The notes under the pieces: generated by a model | Databases searched by the model: none | The model's input: only the letters and a program-made list of their open reading frames with translations | What the model was told of the DNA's origin: nothing | NCBI GenBank assembly: GCA_003554685.1 | Contig: PWHA01000200.1 | Span: 1 to 9,589, forward strand | Length of the DNA: 9,589 bases | Source: Halanaerobiaceae bacterium | GTDB taxonomy: Bacteria; Bacillota; Halanaerobiia; Halanaerobiales; Halarsenatibacteraceae | Direction: 5' to 3' | Position numbers and translations under genes: made by a program | Part shown: one piece after another, positions 1-6,306 of the stretch | How the letters are laid out: the number at the start of each line of letters is the position of its first letter | Numbering within the stretch: the first letter of the stretch is position 1

Positions 1-30
1 CCATAGTTTTATATCGGAGCTAACTTCAAA

Positions 31-47
31 AATCATAAAATATGATT
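31..47. repeat. 17-bp perfect inverted repeat (AATCATA-AAA-TATGATT)
   Basis: Seven-base arms AATCATA (31-37) and TATGATT (41-47) flank AAA. There is no following T-run, so it does not look like a terminator. It has the shape of a small operator or a chance AT-rich palindrome. It lies about 170 bp upstream of the -35 element of the main promoter, too far for simple repression of it. Confidence 0.35.
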
Positions 48-180
48 GGGGAATAAAAAACTATCAATATTTAGATGTATTTTGTTTATTTGATGTAATT
101 AATATGGAAATCTTATCAAGATGATATAAAAAATAAAACTCTAAATTTCAAAACATGATTTAGTAAATTAATAAGAGAAA

Positions 181-191
181 TGCATCATGCA
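181..191. repeat. 11-bp perfect dyad TGCAT-C-ATGCA upstream of the promoter
   Basis: Two 5-base arms meet around a central C. The dyad ends 26 bp before the -35 hexamer at 218, a position used by activators or upstream-bound repressors. It has more GC than its surroundings. The role is inference, and short palindromes do occur by chance. Confidence 0.3.
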
Positions 192-217
192 ATAATTTGA
201 AATATTATGAATAATCG

Positions 218-246
218 TTGACATTCATTATTTAATTTATTATAAT
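218..246 (+). promoter_or_regulatory. Consensus sigma-70 promoter for the transporter operon
   Basis: A perfect -35 TTGACA (218-223) is separated by exactly 17 nt from a perfect -10 TATAAT (241-246). Transcription would start near A253, leaving a leader of about 350 nt before the binding-protein ATG at 606. It is the best promoter on this strand upstream of the operon. A perfect consensus promoter in front of sugar-uptake genes would usually need a repressor or leader-based control to hold it down. The alternative, a weak -35/-10 pair around 530-556 (TTGCAG, 15 nt, TAATCT), is far poorer. Confidence 0.8.
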
Positions 247-264
247 TGAATCAAATCAGGAAAA

Positions 265-288
265 CTTCCAATATTTATAAATTTGAAG
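265..288. promoter_or_regulatory. Imperfect dyad just downstream of the transcription start (operator candidate)
   Basis: CTTC-c-AAT (265-272) and ATT-t-GAAG (281-288) form an inverted repeat with seven of eight positions paired, at about +13 to +36 relative to the predicted start. A repressor bound here would block the consensus promoter. As RNA, the same bases could form a hairpin. The ROK or LacI type regulators common in sugar operons would be plausible binders, but no regulator gene is present in the window. Confidence 0.35.
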
Positions 289-310
289 CATGTTTTAAAT
301 ATTTATGCTT
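286..310 (+). promoter_or_regulatory. Leader hairpin AAGCAT / ATGCTT
   Basis: AAGCAT (286-291) is perfectly complementary to ATGCTT (305-310) across a 13-nt AT-rich loop. It shares bases 286-288 with the dyad at 265-288, so the two structures exclude each other in RNA. The stem is only 6 bp and would be weak on its own. Confidence 0.3.
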
Positions 311-324
311 GTTTATATGATAAC

Positions 325-357
325 AAAAGTAGCTAAAGTAAGTATAGCCACTTTTTT
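325..357 (+). terminator. Terminator-like hairpin inside the operon leader
   Basis: AAAAGT-a-GCTA (325-335) pairs with TAGC-c-ACTTTT (345-355) around a 9-nt loop, with one internal mismatch, and runs into six consecutive T residues (352-357). It lies about 75-105 nt downstream of the predicted transcription start. The shape is that of an intrinsic terminator or attenuator, but the stem is AT-rich, so its strength is doubtful. The A-run on the left would also give a U-run for transcripts arriving from the other direction, so it could instead serve leftward transcription. Confidence 0.4.
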
Positions 358-592
358 AAGTTTGCTTTATAAAAAAATGTTTTGTATTATAAAAAATATA
401 AACAATTTAAATAATAAGCCAATTAGCAGTAGGCATATATTAAAAATAAGTATAATCATAAAAAGGAGGGATTACCGGCATATTACAAGTGAATTCTTAA
501 AGCTTTTTGAAAACTTAAAATCATAAGACTTGCAGGTGTGGTAAAGGTTGTAATCTAGAGTAAATGGTTAATTTCAAAAAATTATTAAAAAT
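358..592. other. Remaining leader, no supported gene
   Basis: This is AT-rich leader sequence between the terminator-like hairpin and the Shine-Dalgarno sequence of the binding protein. It contains an isolated strong Shine-Dalgarno-like AAAAGGAGGG (461-470) with no ATG, GTG or TTG opening a frame of useful length at proper spacing. It also has a TATAAT at 451-456 lacking a good -35. A 73-codon open frame overlapping this region (305-526) has no ribosome binding site and AT-rich random composition, and I do not call it. Confidence 0.5.
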
Positions 593-599
593 AAGGAGG
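593..599 (+). promoter_or_regulatory. Shine-Dalgarno AAGGAGG fixing the binding-protein start
   Basis: AAGGAGG ends 6 nt before ATG 606. The open frame extends upstream to an ATG at 564, but that codon has no ribosome binding site and would place a basic 14-residue extension in front of a normal signal peptide. Position 606 is therefore the start. Confidence 0.85.
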
Positions 600-605
600 A
601 TTGTT

Positions 606-2297
606 ATGTCAAAGAGAAAAGTAATAACAGTTCTATTACTGCTGGCTTTTGTATTTAGTTTTAGTCTGGCAGCGGAGGCCCAGGAAAGAACTCGGGAAAA
701 CACCATGGTTTATGGTGGAGGACTCTGGGTTCCACCTTCTAACTGGAATCCAATCCACTGGGATGCGATAACTGGAACCGATGGACTGGTTTATGAAACT
801 CTCTTTCATTATGACCCATTGGAGGATGAATTCACTCCCTGGCTGGCAGAGGATGGCTATTGGATAGAAGATGAAGATACCTATTATCTAGAATTGAAAG
901 AAGATCTTTACTGGCAGGATGGAGAAGACCTTGATGCTGAGGATATAAAATTCACCTTTACTCTAGCCCGAGAGAATGACCTTCCCTACTCACCTATCTG
1001 GAACTGGCTGGAGGAAATTGAGATACACAATGACACGGAACTTTCCTTTATCTTTGATGAGGCTCCATATCACGAATGGCAGGAGATGCTCTATGGATTG
1101 TTGATGATACCTGAGCATATCTGGAGCGAAGTACCTGCCGATGAGCTTTTAGAAACTGCCAATGAGGAACCTGTAGGCAGTGGTGCTTATAGATACTATG
1201 CTGCTGAAGATGACCGGATGATCTGGGAAAGAAATGATGACTGGTGGGGGATTGAGTATTTTGGTGAGCCAACCCCTAAGTATCTTGAAAATATAATTGT
1301 TTATGAAAATAATATTGCTCTTGGTATGCTGCTGCAGGGAGAACTTGATTTAAGTAATTATTTCCTTCCTGGAATACCAAGGTTGAAAGAAAGTCCTGAT
1401 TATGATATTACCACCTATTTTGAAGACGAACCATATATGCTAGCAGAAAATACTGCTCTGCTCTTCATGAATACAGATAGACCTGGCCTTGATGATCCAG
1501 AATTCAGAAGGGCTTTAGCCTTTGCTATCAATCCTGAAATTATTGTTGAAAGGGTCTTTGAGGGTATGGTTGAGACTGCTGACCCTACTGGCTTATTTGG
1601 AGAAGGCTGGATGGAGCTGCACAGTGAAGAGGTAGCAGATGAATATGGTTTTCATTATGATCCTGAAACTGCTGAGGAAATGTTGGATGAAGCAGGTTAT
1701 GTTGATACCACTGGAGATGGCTGGAGAAATACTCCTGATGGAGATGATTTAGAATTTACAATTATAGTTCCTGGTGGCTGGACAGACTGGATGGAGTCTA
1801 TTGATGTAATTGCTGAGCAGTTTAATGAAATTGGTATAAATGCCGAGTCTGATTATCCAGATATTTCAATTTATGAAGACCAGATGTTCGGTGGCGAATT
1901 TGATATGTTGATTAATAACTTTGGTTCCGGTTTAAGTTCAACTCCGTTTAGTTACTGGAACTGGGTGGCTAATCATCAAATTGATCAAGATCATGTAACT
2001 GAAGGAAATTTTGGTCGCTATGACAATCCTGAGCTATTTGATAAAATTGATGAATTAAGTTTGACCCCTATGGGAGATGAGGATGCTGAAGATATTGCTG
2101 TTGATATACAGCGGACTCTATTAGAAGATATGCCTTCTATACCATTGTGGTATAACGGTATGTGGGCTCAGTCTACCAATCTTCGGTGGACCAACTGGCC
2201 TACTGAAGATAATCCAGTTGGTATAGCGAGTTCCTGGGGAGGCATGTGGACAATGGGTACCCTAGACATGTTGATTGAAATTGAGAAGGTTGAATAA
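606..2297 (+). CDS. Periplasmic oligosaccharide/oligopeptide-type solute-binding protein (SBP_bac_5 family)
   Basis: The 563-residue precursor is the extracytoplasmic receptor of the ABC importer encoded downstream, and it probably binds short beta-mannosides. Residues 1-25 form a Sec signal peptide: basic SKRK, a Leu/Val/Phe core, and an AEA cleavage site before Q26. There is no lipobox cysteine, and I see no cysteine anywhere. Family features are DAEDIKFTF near residues 110-118, the LLFMNTDRPGLDDPEFRRAL block from about 285, and a C-terminal IPLWYNGMWAQ segment. About 25 tryptophans in the mature chain suit stacking on sugar rings; close relatives in Thermotoga and related anaerobes bind cello- and manno-oligosaccharides. 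By my count the mature chain has about 122 Asp+Glu and 21 Lys+Arg, typical of proteins exposed to high salt. The length is normal for cluster C receptors. It is first in the operon, separated from the permeases by a 186-nt gap with hairpins. A peptide substrate cannot be excluded from this sequence alone. Confidence 0.9.
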   Translation: MSKRKVITVLLLLAFVFSFSLAAEAQERTRENTMVYGGGLWVPPSNWNPIHWDAITGTDGLVYETLFHYDPLEDEFTPWLAEDGYWIEDEDTYYLELKEDLYWQDGEDLDAEDIKFTFTLARENDLPYSPIWNWLEEIEIHNDTELSFIFDEAPYHEWQEMLYGLLMIPEHIWSEVPADELLETANEEPVGSGAYRYYAAEDDRMIWERNDDWWGIEYFGEPTPKYLENIIVYENNIALGMLLQGELDLSNYFLPGIPRLKESPDYDITTYFEDEPYMLAENTALLFMNTDRPGLDDPEFRRALAFAINPEIIVERVFEGMVETADPTGLFGEGWMELHSEEVADEYGFHYDPETAEEMLDEAGYVDTTGDGWRNTPDGDDLEFTIIVPGGWTDWMESIDVIAEQFNEIGINAESDYPDISIYEDQMFGGEFDMLINNFGSGLSSTPFSYWNWVANHQIDQDHVTEGNFGRYDNPELFDKIDELSLTPMGDEDAEDIAVDIQRTLLEDMPSIPLWYNGMWAQSTNLRWTNWPTEDNPVGIASSWGGMWTMGTLDMLIEIEKVE

Positions 2298-2355
2298 ACT
2301 TATTAAACAATTAGTAAAATATTTTAAAAAGCAAATAACAGCTAAACTGATTGTC

Positions 2356-2382
2356 CTGAAGCTTTATTTAAAGCTATATCAG
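2356..2382 (+). promoter_or_regulatory. Intergenic hairpin 1 (AGCTTT-ATTT-AAAGCT with flanking CTGA/TCAG)
   Basis: AGCTTT (2360-2365) pairs with AAAGCT (2370-2375) around ATTT. Outside it CTGA (2356-2359) can pair with TCAG (2379-2382) across a 3-nt bulge. There is no T-run. It lies 58 nt after the binding-protein stop codon and probably contributes, with the stronger hairpin after it, to protecting the 3' end of a processed binding-protein mRNA. Confidence 0.4.
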
Positions 2383-2414
2383 AAACAGTGCTCTGGCAAA
2401 TCTGTATCTATTTC

Positions 2415-2442
2415 GGGCCAAATACTATCAGGTATTTGGCCC
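2415..2442 (+). promoter_or_regulatory. Strong intergenic hairpin between binding protein and permease
   Basis: GGGCCAAATAC (2415-2425) and GTATTTGGCCC (2432-2442) form a perfect 11-bp stem with a TATCAG hexaloop. The stem can extend by TTC/GAA past one bulged T. The following bases, TGAATTATAAAAAG, hold no T-run, so this is not a classical rho-independent terminator. Its place between a binding-protein gene and its permease gene matches the well-known arrangement in which a hairpin stabilises the upstream mRNA or partly stops transcription, so that the receptor is made in excess over the membrane complex. That role is inference. Confidence 0.75.
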
Positions 2443-2483
2443 TGAATTATAAAAAGTTATATTAGGAAGGAGAGATATAATTA

Positions 2484-3473
2484 ATGGGGAAATATTTTGC
2501 CAAAAAGCTAGTCATTTATCCGGCAACTTTTTTTGTGGCCGTTACAATTAACTGGGCAGTTCCCCGCTTTATGCCTGGAGATCCAATTTTAAGTATGATA
2601 GCTCAGTTTCAGGGGCTGGAAGGTGGTCAACAGATAATTCAGGAACGTTTTATTGAGAATTTTGGTCTGGACCAGTCTTTAATAATTCAGTATTTTGAAT
2701 TTTGGCGCTCTCTCTTTAGAGGCGATCTTGGCATTAGTTTAATGATATATCCTCGTCCAGTTTTTGATATTATTAAAAGTTCTATTATTTATGATATTAT
2801 TATAGTGTTTCCGGCTGTTTCTCTAAGTTGGATTGTTGGGAATAAAGCAGGAGCCTATTCCGGCTTCAATAAGAAGGCTGACTCTTTTGTAATGCCTTTT
2901 TTCTATTTTCTAGCTTCCTCTCCATATTTTTGGTTTGCCATAGTGGTTGTTTATGTTTTTGGTTTTCGATTTGGTGTTTTTCCTACCAGTCACGCTTACG
3001 GCACTGGCATGACACCTGGTTTTACTTTGCCCTTTATTATAAATTTTATCAGGCACTGGTTCCTTCCTTTCTTTACAATGTTTCTGGTTGGACTGGGAGG
3101 CTGGGCCATCGGAATGAGAAATATGATTATCTATGAAAAGAAAGCTAATTATTCAGAATACATGAAGGCTTTAGGAGCAAAAGATAAACTGGTTAGAAGA
3201 TATGCTTTCAGAAATGGGGTTTTGCCTCAGGTAACAGGACTTGCCATTCAGCTAGGCACCATCATTTCTGGGGCTATTTTAGTTCAGATGGTTTTCTCCT
3301 ACCCTGGTTTAGGTTATCGGATGGTCCAGGCAGTTCAGACTCAGGATTTTTTCTTGCTGCAGGGTTGTTTCCTGGCTTTGATAACTATGGCTCTAGCAGC
3401 TAATTTTATCGTGGATATAGTCTACATGATAATTGATCCTAGTATCAGGGCTTCCTATGAGGAGGAGGGCTAA
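2484..3473 (+). CDS. ABC transporter permease, DppB/OppB type
   Basis: This 329-residue inner-membrane protein is one half of the translocation pore. The start is set by AAGGAGA (2467-2473) ahead of ATG 2484. Family landmarks are an N-terminal membrane segment followed by PRFMPGDP (about 27-34), GDLGIS in the periplasmic stretch (about 80-85), several hydrophobic segments from about residue 100 onward, and the cytoplasmic EAA coupling loop beginning EYMKALGAKDKLVRRYAFRN at residue 225. FSYPGLGYRMVQAV follows, and the C-terminus carries the usual DIVYMIIDPSIR ending. The EAA glycine is present (ALGA), so the loop that docks on an ATPase looks intact. The length is normal for the family. It is separated from the next permease by only 3 nt, so the two are surely co-translated. 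Substrate is not readable from permeases; the operon context suggests oligosaccharide. Confidence 0.92.
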   Translation: MGKYFAKKLVIYPATFFVAVTINWAVPRFMPGDPILSMIAQFQGLEGGQQIIQERFIENFGLDQSLIIQYFEFWRSLFRGDLGISLMIYPRPVFDIIKSSIIYDIIIVFPAVSLSWIVGNKAGAYSGFNKKADSFVMPFFYFLASSPYFWFAIVVVYVFGFRFGVFPTSHAYGTGMTPGFTLPFIINFIRHWFLPFFTMFLVGLGGWAIGMRNMIIYEKKANYSEYMKALGAKDKLVRRYAFRNGVLPQVTGLAIQLGTIISGAILVQMVFSYPGLGYRMVQAVQTQDFFLLQGCFLALITMALAANFIVDIVYMIIDPSIRASYEEEG

Positions 3474-3476
3474 TTG

Positions 3477-4340
3477 ATGTCTTTCTGGAATAAAATCAAA
3501 AAAAATGAAAATATCTATTATGCTGTAACTAATACTAAAGTCCAGATTGGAGTTGTCCTCTTTTTACTGATTTTGCTGTTGTCTATTATTGGGCCAATGA
3601 TCACCAGATATAGTTATACAGAATTTGCCGGTCCTGGTTACGAGCCTCCCTCTAGTGATTACTGGTTTGGTACGACTATTCAAGGACGGGATGTTTTTAC
3701 TCAGACTGTTTTTGGTCTTCGCTCTACTATTCTGGTTGGTTTTATTGGAGGTCTGATTGCCAGTATTATAGGTGTTATTATTGGATTGATAGCTGGTTAT
3801 AAAGGCGGATGGTTGGATGAACTTTTAATGATGCTGACTAATGTAGTTCTTACTTTTCCGACGCTGGCAGTGCTGATAATAGTGGCGGCTTATCTGCCCT
3901 ATCGGGGAATTGTCAATATGGCTGTATTGGTGGGACTGACTGTCTGGCCCTGGACAGCCAGGGCGGTGAGGTCTCAGACTATGTCATTAAAAAATTCTCG
4001 ATTTGTCGATCTCTCTCGTATTTCATCTAATCATATAATCCGCATACTTTTTGAAGATATTGCTGCTAATATGTTTTCTTATATTTTTATGGTCTTTATT
4101 CTTCAATTTTTGGGAACAATTCTGGCTACTGTAGGTTTGGAGTTTATCGGGCTTGGACCCACCCGCGGTATTTCTCTAGGGCTGATTATGCAGCAAGCGG
4201 TTAACTGGAATGCCCTGGAATTAGGCATGTGGTGGTGGGGAATTATTCCTGGATTAATTCTTACGATTATGATTGTTTCTCTCTATTTTATTAATACTGG
4301 ATTGGATGAAGCTTTTAATCCTAAATTAAGGGAGTTTTAG
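3477..4340 (+). CDS. ABC transporter permease, DppC/OppC type
   Basis: This 287-residue inner-membrane protein is the second pore half. I choose ATG 3477 over the in-frame TTG at 3474 because AGGAGGG (3463-3469), inside the end of the upstream gene, then stands 7 nt away. An N-terminal membrane segment (about 23-43) is followed by the family motif YWFGTTIQGRDVFTQTVFGLRST, which corresponds to the FGTDxxGRDVxSR motif of DppC proteins, then by several membrane segments. The EAA-type coupling loop is SRFVDLSRISSNHIIRILFEDIAAN. It keeps the charge pattern, but Ser stands where the near-invariant glycine is expected, and Ala replaces the usual proline of the LPN ending. The ending LDEAFNPKLREF is typical. 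The stop codon is followed after 2 nt by the ATPase start. The identity is firm; whether the altered loop changes coupling is unknown. Confidence 0.9.
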   Translation: MSFWNKIKKNENIYYAVTNTKVQIGVVLFLLILLLSIIGPMITRYSYTEFAGPGYEPPSSDYWFGTTIQGRDVFTQTVFGLRSTILVGFIGGLIASIIGVIIGLIAGYKGGWLDELLMMLTNVVLTFPTLAVLIIVAAYLPYRGIVNMAVLVGLTVWPWTARAVRSQTMSLKNSRFVDLSRISSNHIIRILFEDIAANMFSYIFMVFILQFLGTILATVGLEFIGLGPTRGISLGLIMQQAVNWNALELGMWWWGIIPGLILTIMIVSLYFINTGLDEAFNPKLREF

Positions 4341-4342
4341 TT

Positions 4343-5338
4343 ATGGCAGATACTGAAGAAACTGTATTGGAGGTAAAAGACCTTAAAGCTTATTATCGGG
4401 TTATGAAGGGTGATGTTAAAGCGGTAGATGGTTTGAATTTTACAGTCAGACGAGGTGAAATTTTAGGAGTTGTAGGAGAATCAGGTTGCGGTAAAAGTAC
4501 CCTGGCCTATTCTCTCATTTCTTTAAATAAGCCTTTACAGCATATTTCTGGAGAGGCCAATCTTTTGGGGCAGGATTTGATGAAACTTTCCAGCGAGGAA
4601 AAAAGAAAACTTAAAATGAAAAATATTTCTATTATACCTCAATATGCTTTGGATGCCTTTAGTCCTACAAAAAAAATAAAAACTTTTATTAAAGATATGG
4701 TTAAACAACATGGACGTCGGGCAGATAAAGAATTTATGGATAAGGTCAAAACTAGATTTGAAATTGTTAATCTTTCTCATTCGGTTTTAGATCGCTATTC
4801 TATGGAGCTTTCAGGGGGTATGAAACAGAGAGTTGTTATGTTGATATCTTCTTTGCTGGATCCAGATTTAATAATTGCCGATGAAATAACCTCAGCTCTG
4901 GATGTTACCTCTCAGCGATATGTTACTACCCTGCTGGCCGATCTCAGAGATGAAGGAATTATTGGGTCAGCAATTTTTATCACCCATGATCTGGCTACTT
5001 TATATCAGATTGCAGATAGAATTATGGTTATGTATGCTGGTCGTCTGGCTGAATTAGGGAATGCTGATGAGATTGTTCATAACCCTCGTCATCCTTATAC
5101 CCGGGCTCTGATAAACTCTTTGCCTCGGATAGGTATTCAGCATAAAGATGAGAGATTAACTGGTATTAAAGGCACTCCTCCAGATCTTACAGATATTGAA
5201 GAGGGATGTCGTTTTAGATTTCGCTGTCAGTATCGCACTGAAGAGTGTGATAAATCGCCAAAAATGGAAAAGACTCACCAGCGACATTATATTAGATGCT
5301 GGAACTATGAGTCCGTGGGAAGTGATAAAAATGAGTGA
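4343..5338 (+). CDS. ABC transporter ATP-binding protein, DppD/OppD type with four-cysteine C-terminus
   Basis: This 331-residue cytoplasmic ATPase powers import. Walker A GESGCGKST is at 45-53, the Q-loop glutamine at 100 (IIPQYALDAFSP), the signature LSGGMKQR at 156-163, Walker B ends at D180-E181, the D-loop SALD follows, and the switch histidine is H215 (FITHD). All catalytic residues are present. After the catalytic domain comes the oligopeptide-family C-terminal region, with HPYTRAL and GTPPDL, then C289, C295, C302 and C319 spaced C-x5-C-x6-C-x16-C. In DppD/OppD relatives that pattern holds an iron-sulfur cluster. The residue after the Walker B ADE is Ile instead of the usual Pro. Asp+Glu and Lys+Arg are nearly equal (about 47 and 49). 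A ribosome binding site AAGGGAG lies at 4328-4334 in the end of the permease gene. The last 8 nt overlap the second ATPase, implying translational coupling. Confidence 0.93.
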   Translation: MADTEETVLEVKDLKAYYRVMKGDVKAVDGLNFTVRRGEILGVVGESGCGKSTLAYSLISLNKPLQHISGEANLLGQDLMKLSSEEKRKLKMKNISIIPQYALDAFSPTKKIKTFIKDMVKQHGRRADKEFMDKVKTRFEIVNLSHSVLDRYSMELSGGMKQRVVMLISSLLDPDLIIADEITSALDVTSQRYVTTLLADLRDEGIIGSAIFITHDLATLYQIADRIMVMYAGRLAELGNADEIVHNPRHPYTRALINSLPRIGIQHKDERLTGIKGTPPDLTDIEEGCRFRFRCQYRTEECDKSPKMEKTHQRHYIRCWNYESVGSDKNE

Positions 5339-6272
5339 AGAAAATAAAGCTATTCTAAAGGCTGAAGGATTGACTAAAATATTTTCTAGTGGAATAATCA
5401 ATAAAGAGTATACTGTAGCTGTTAATAATGCTTCTTTTGAACTTTATCCTGGCAAGGTAACCTCTCTGGTGGGTGAAAGCGGCAGTGGAAAAACTACTGT
5501 TGGCCGATTGATCTTAAAATTAATTGAGCCTACTGCAGGAAAGATATTCTTTAAAGGTCAGGATATTACGGATATTGAGGATAGGGATACTAAAAAGGAA
5601 TATTATCGACAGATTCAGGGCGTTTTTCAGGACCCCTTTTCTTCCTTTAATCCTCTTTTTAAAATCAATCGAATTTTTGATATACTCTTCCGTGAATTTG
5701 AGCCAGAAACTAAAAATAGGGAAGAGTTGATTAGCCAGTCCCTTGAAGAAGTTAACTTAAATCCAGATCGGATTTTAGATAAATATCCCCATCAGTTAAG
5801 CGGCGGTCAACTGCAGCGCCTTTTGATTGCCCGGGCTTTGCTGCTGGATGTTGATATTCTGGTAGCTGATGAAATTATCAGTATGCTGGATGCTTCAACC
5901 AAGATGGGGGTTTTAAATCTGCTGGTAGATATTTGCCGGGATAAAGGAATGGCTGTTTTGTTCATTACCCATGATCTGAACCTGGGTTATTATCTCAGTG
6001 ATGATACCCTGATACTCCATGAAGGAAACCTTGTGGAGAGAGGCGCTACTACCAAAGTTTATGAAAACCCCTATCATCCCTATACTCAGATGTTATTTGA
6101 TTCTGTTCCTGATATCGAGGAAAAATGGGATCGGAGTAAGGAGTTTATTCCTGAGCAAATTATTGAAGCTGTTGAAGAGTTTTATCAAAATAACGATGAA
6201 GAGGGCTATAAAGAGGTAGAGGAGAATCATTTTGTTTTGATGAGTATACTTGAAACGGAAAATTATAAATAA
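5331..6272 (+). CDS. ABC transporter ATP-binding protein, DppF/OppF type
   Basis: This 313-residue cytoplasmic ATPase pairs with the preceding one as a heterodimer. The open frame extends upstream to 5196, but the family N-terminus begins close to ATG 5331, inside the end of the first ATPase gene. That gives an 8-nt overlap and a weak upstream GGGA-type ribosome site, so coupling is likely. Walker A GESGSGKTT is at 48-56, Q-loop Q100 in GVFQDPFSSFNP, signature LSGGQLQR at 156-163, Walker B D180-E181, and switch histidine H214 in FITHD. Walker B is followed by IISMLD, so the usual Pro after ADE is Ile, as in its partner. The C-terminal region keeps HPYTQML but has no cysteine cluster. Instead it ends in an acidic tail of about 60 residues (NNDEEGYKEVEE and onward). 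A four-cysteine motif is therefore found in only one of the two ATPases. Identity is firm; the D versus F assignment rests on gene order and the tail. Confidence 0.92.
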   Translation: MSEENKAILKAEGLTKIFSSGIINKEYTVAVNNASFELYPGKVTSLVGESGSGKTTVGRLILKLIEPTAGKIFFKGQDITDIEDRDTKKEYYRQIQGVFQDPFSSFNPLFKINRIFDILFREFEPETKNREELISQSLEEVNLNPDRILDKYPHQLSGGQLQRLLIARALLLDVDILVADEIISMLDASTKMGVLNLLVDICRDKGMAVLFITHDLNLGYYLSDDTLILHEGNLVERGATTKVYENPYHPYTQMLFDSVPDIEEKWDRSKEFIPEQIIEAVEEFYQNNDEEGYKEVEENHFVLMSILETENYK

Positions 6273-6291
6273 TAGGATTCTGCAAGAAATT

Positions 6292-6298
6292 AGGAGGG
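6292..6298 (+). promoter_or_regulatory. Shine-Dalgarno AGGAGGG of the beta-mannosidase
   Basis: This is a strong site ending 8 nt before ATG 6307, in the 34-nt gap after the second ATPase. No promoter-like element or hairpin lies in this gap, so the hydrolase should be expressed from the transporter transcript. Confidence 0.8.
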
Positions 6299-6306
6299 CT
6301 TTTTAA

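Larger units (their letters stand above)
1..217. other. AT-rich upstream intergenic DNA, no gene seen
   Basis: This stretch is extremely AT-rich and I see no credible coding region on either strand. It contains two short perfect inverted repeats, listed separately (31-47 and 181-191). Because the window starts inside intergenic DNA, the upstream gene and its orientation are unknown. Confidence 0.6.

Noticed and set aside
305..526. 73-codon open frame in the leader
   Set aside because: There is no ribosome binding site before the ATG, and composition is Ile/Lys/Asn-rich as expected from AT-rich noncoding DNA. No recognisable domain is present, and it overlaps the terminator-like hairpin.
530..556. 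Second promoter close to the binding-protein gene (TTGCAG, 15 nt, TAATCT)
   Set aside because: Both hexamers deviate and the spacing is too short, so it is not supportable beside the perfect promoter at 218-246.
564..605. N-terminal extension of the binding protein from ATG 564
   Set aside because: It has no Shine-Dalgarno at 564, whereas AAGGAGG precedes ATG 606, where a normal signal peptide begins.
1048..1272. Minus-strand open frame within the binding-protein gene
   Set aside because: It is a shadow of a well-supported gene, with no ribosome site or domain. The other minus-strand frames inside the permease, ATPase and mannosidase genes were rejected for the same reason.
2415..2442. Classification of the intergenic hairpin as a rho-independent terminator
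   Set aside because: No T-run follows the stem, and the permeases downstream have no promoter of their own that I can see, so full termination here would silence them.
3474..3476. TTG as start of the second permease
   Set aside because: The next codon is ATG, with better spacing from AGGAGGG.
5196..5330. N-terminal extension of the second ATPase
   Set aside because: The 45 extra residues lie entirely inside the first ATPase gene in another frame and have no family similarity. ATG 5331 places the Walker A at the usual distance from the start.
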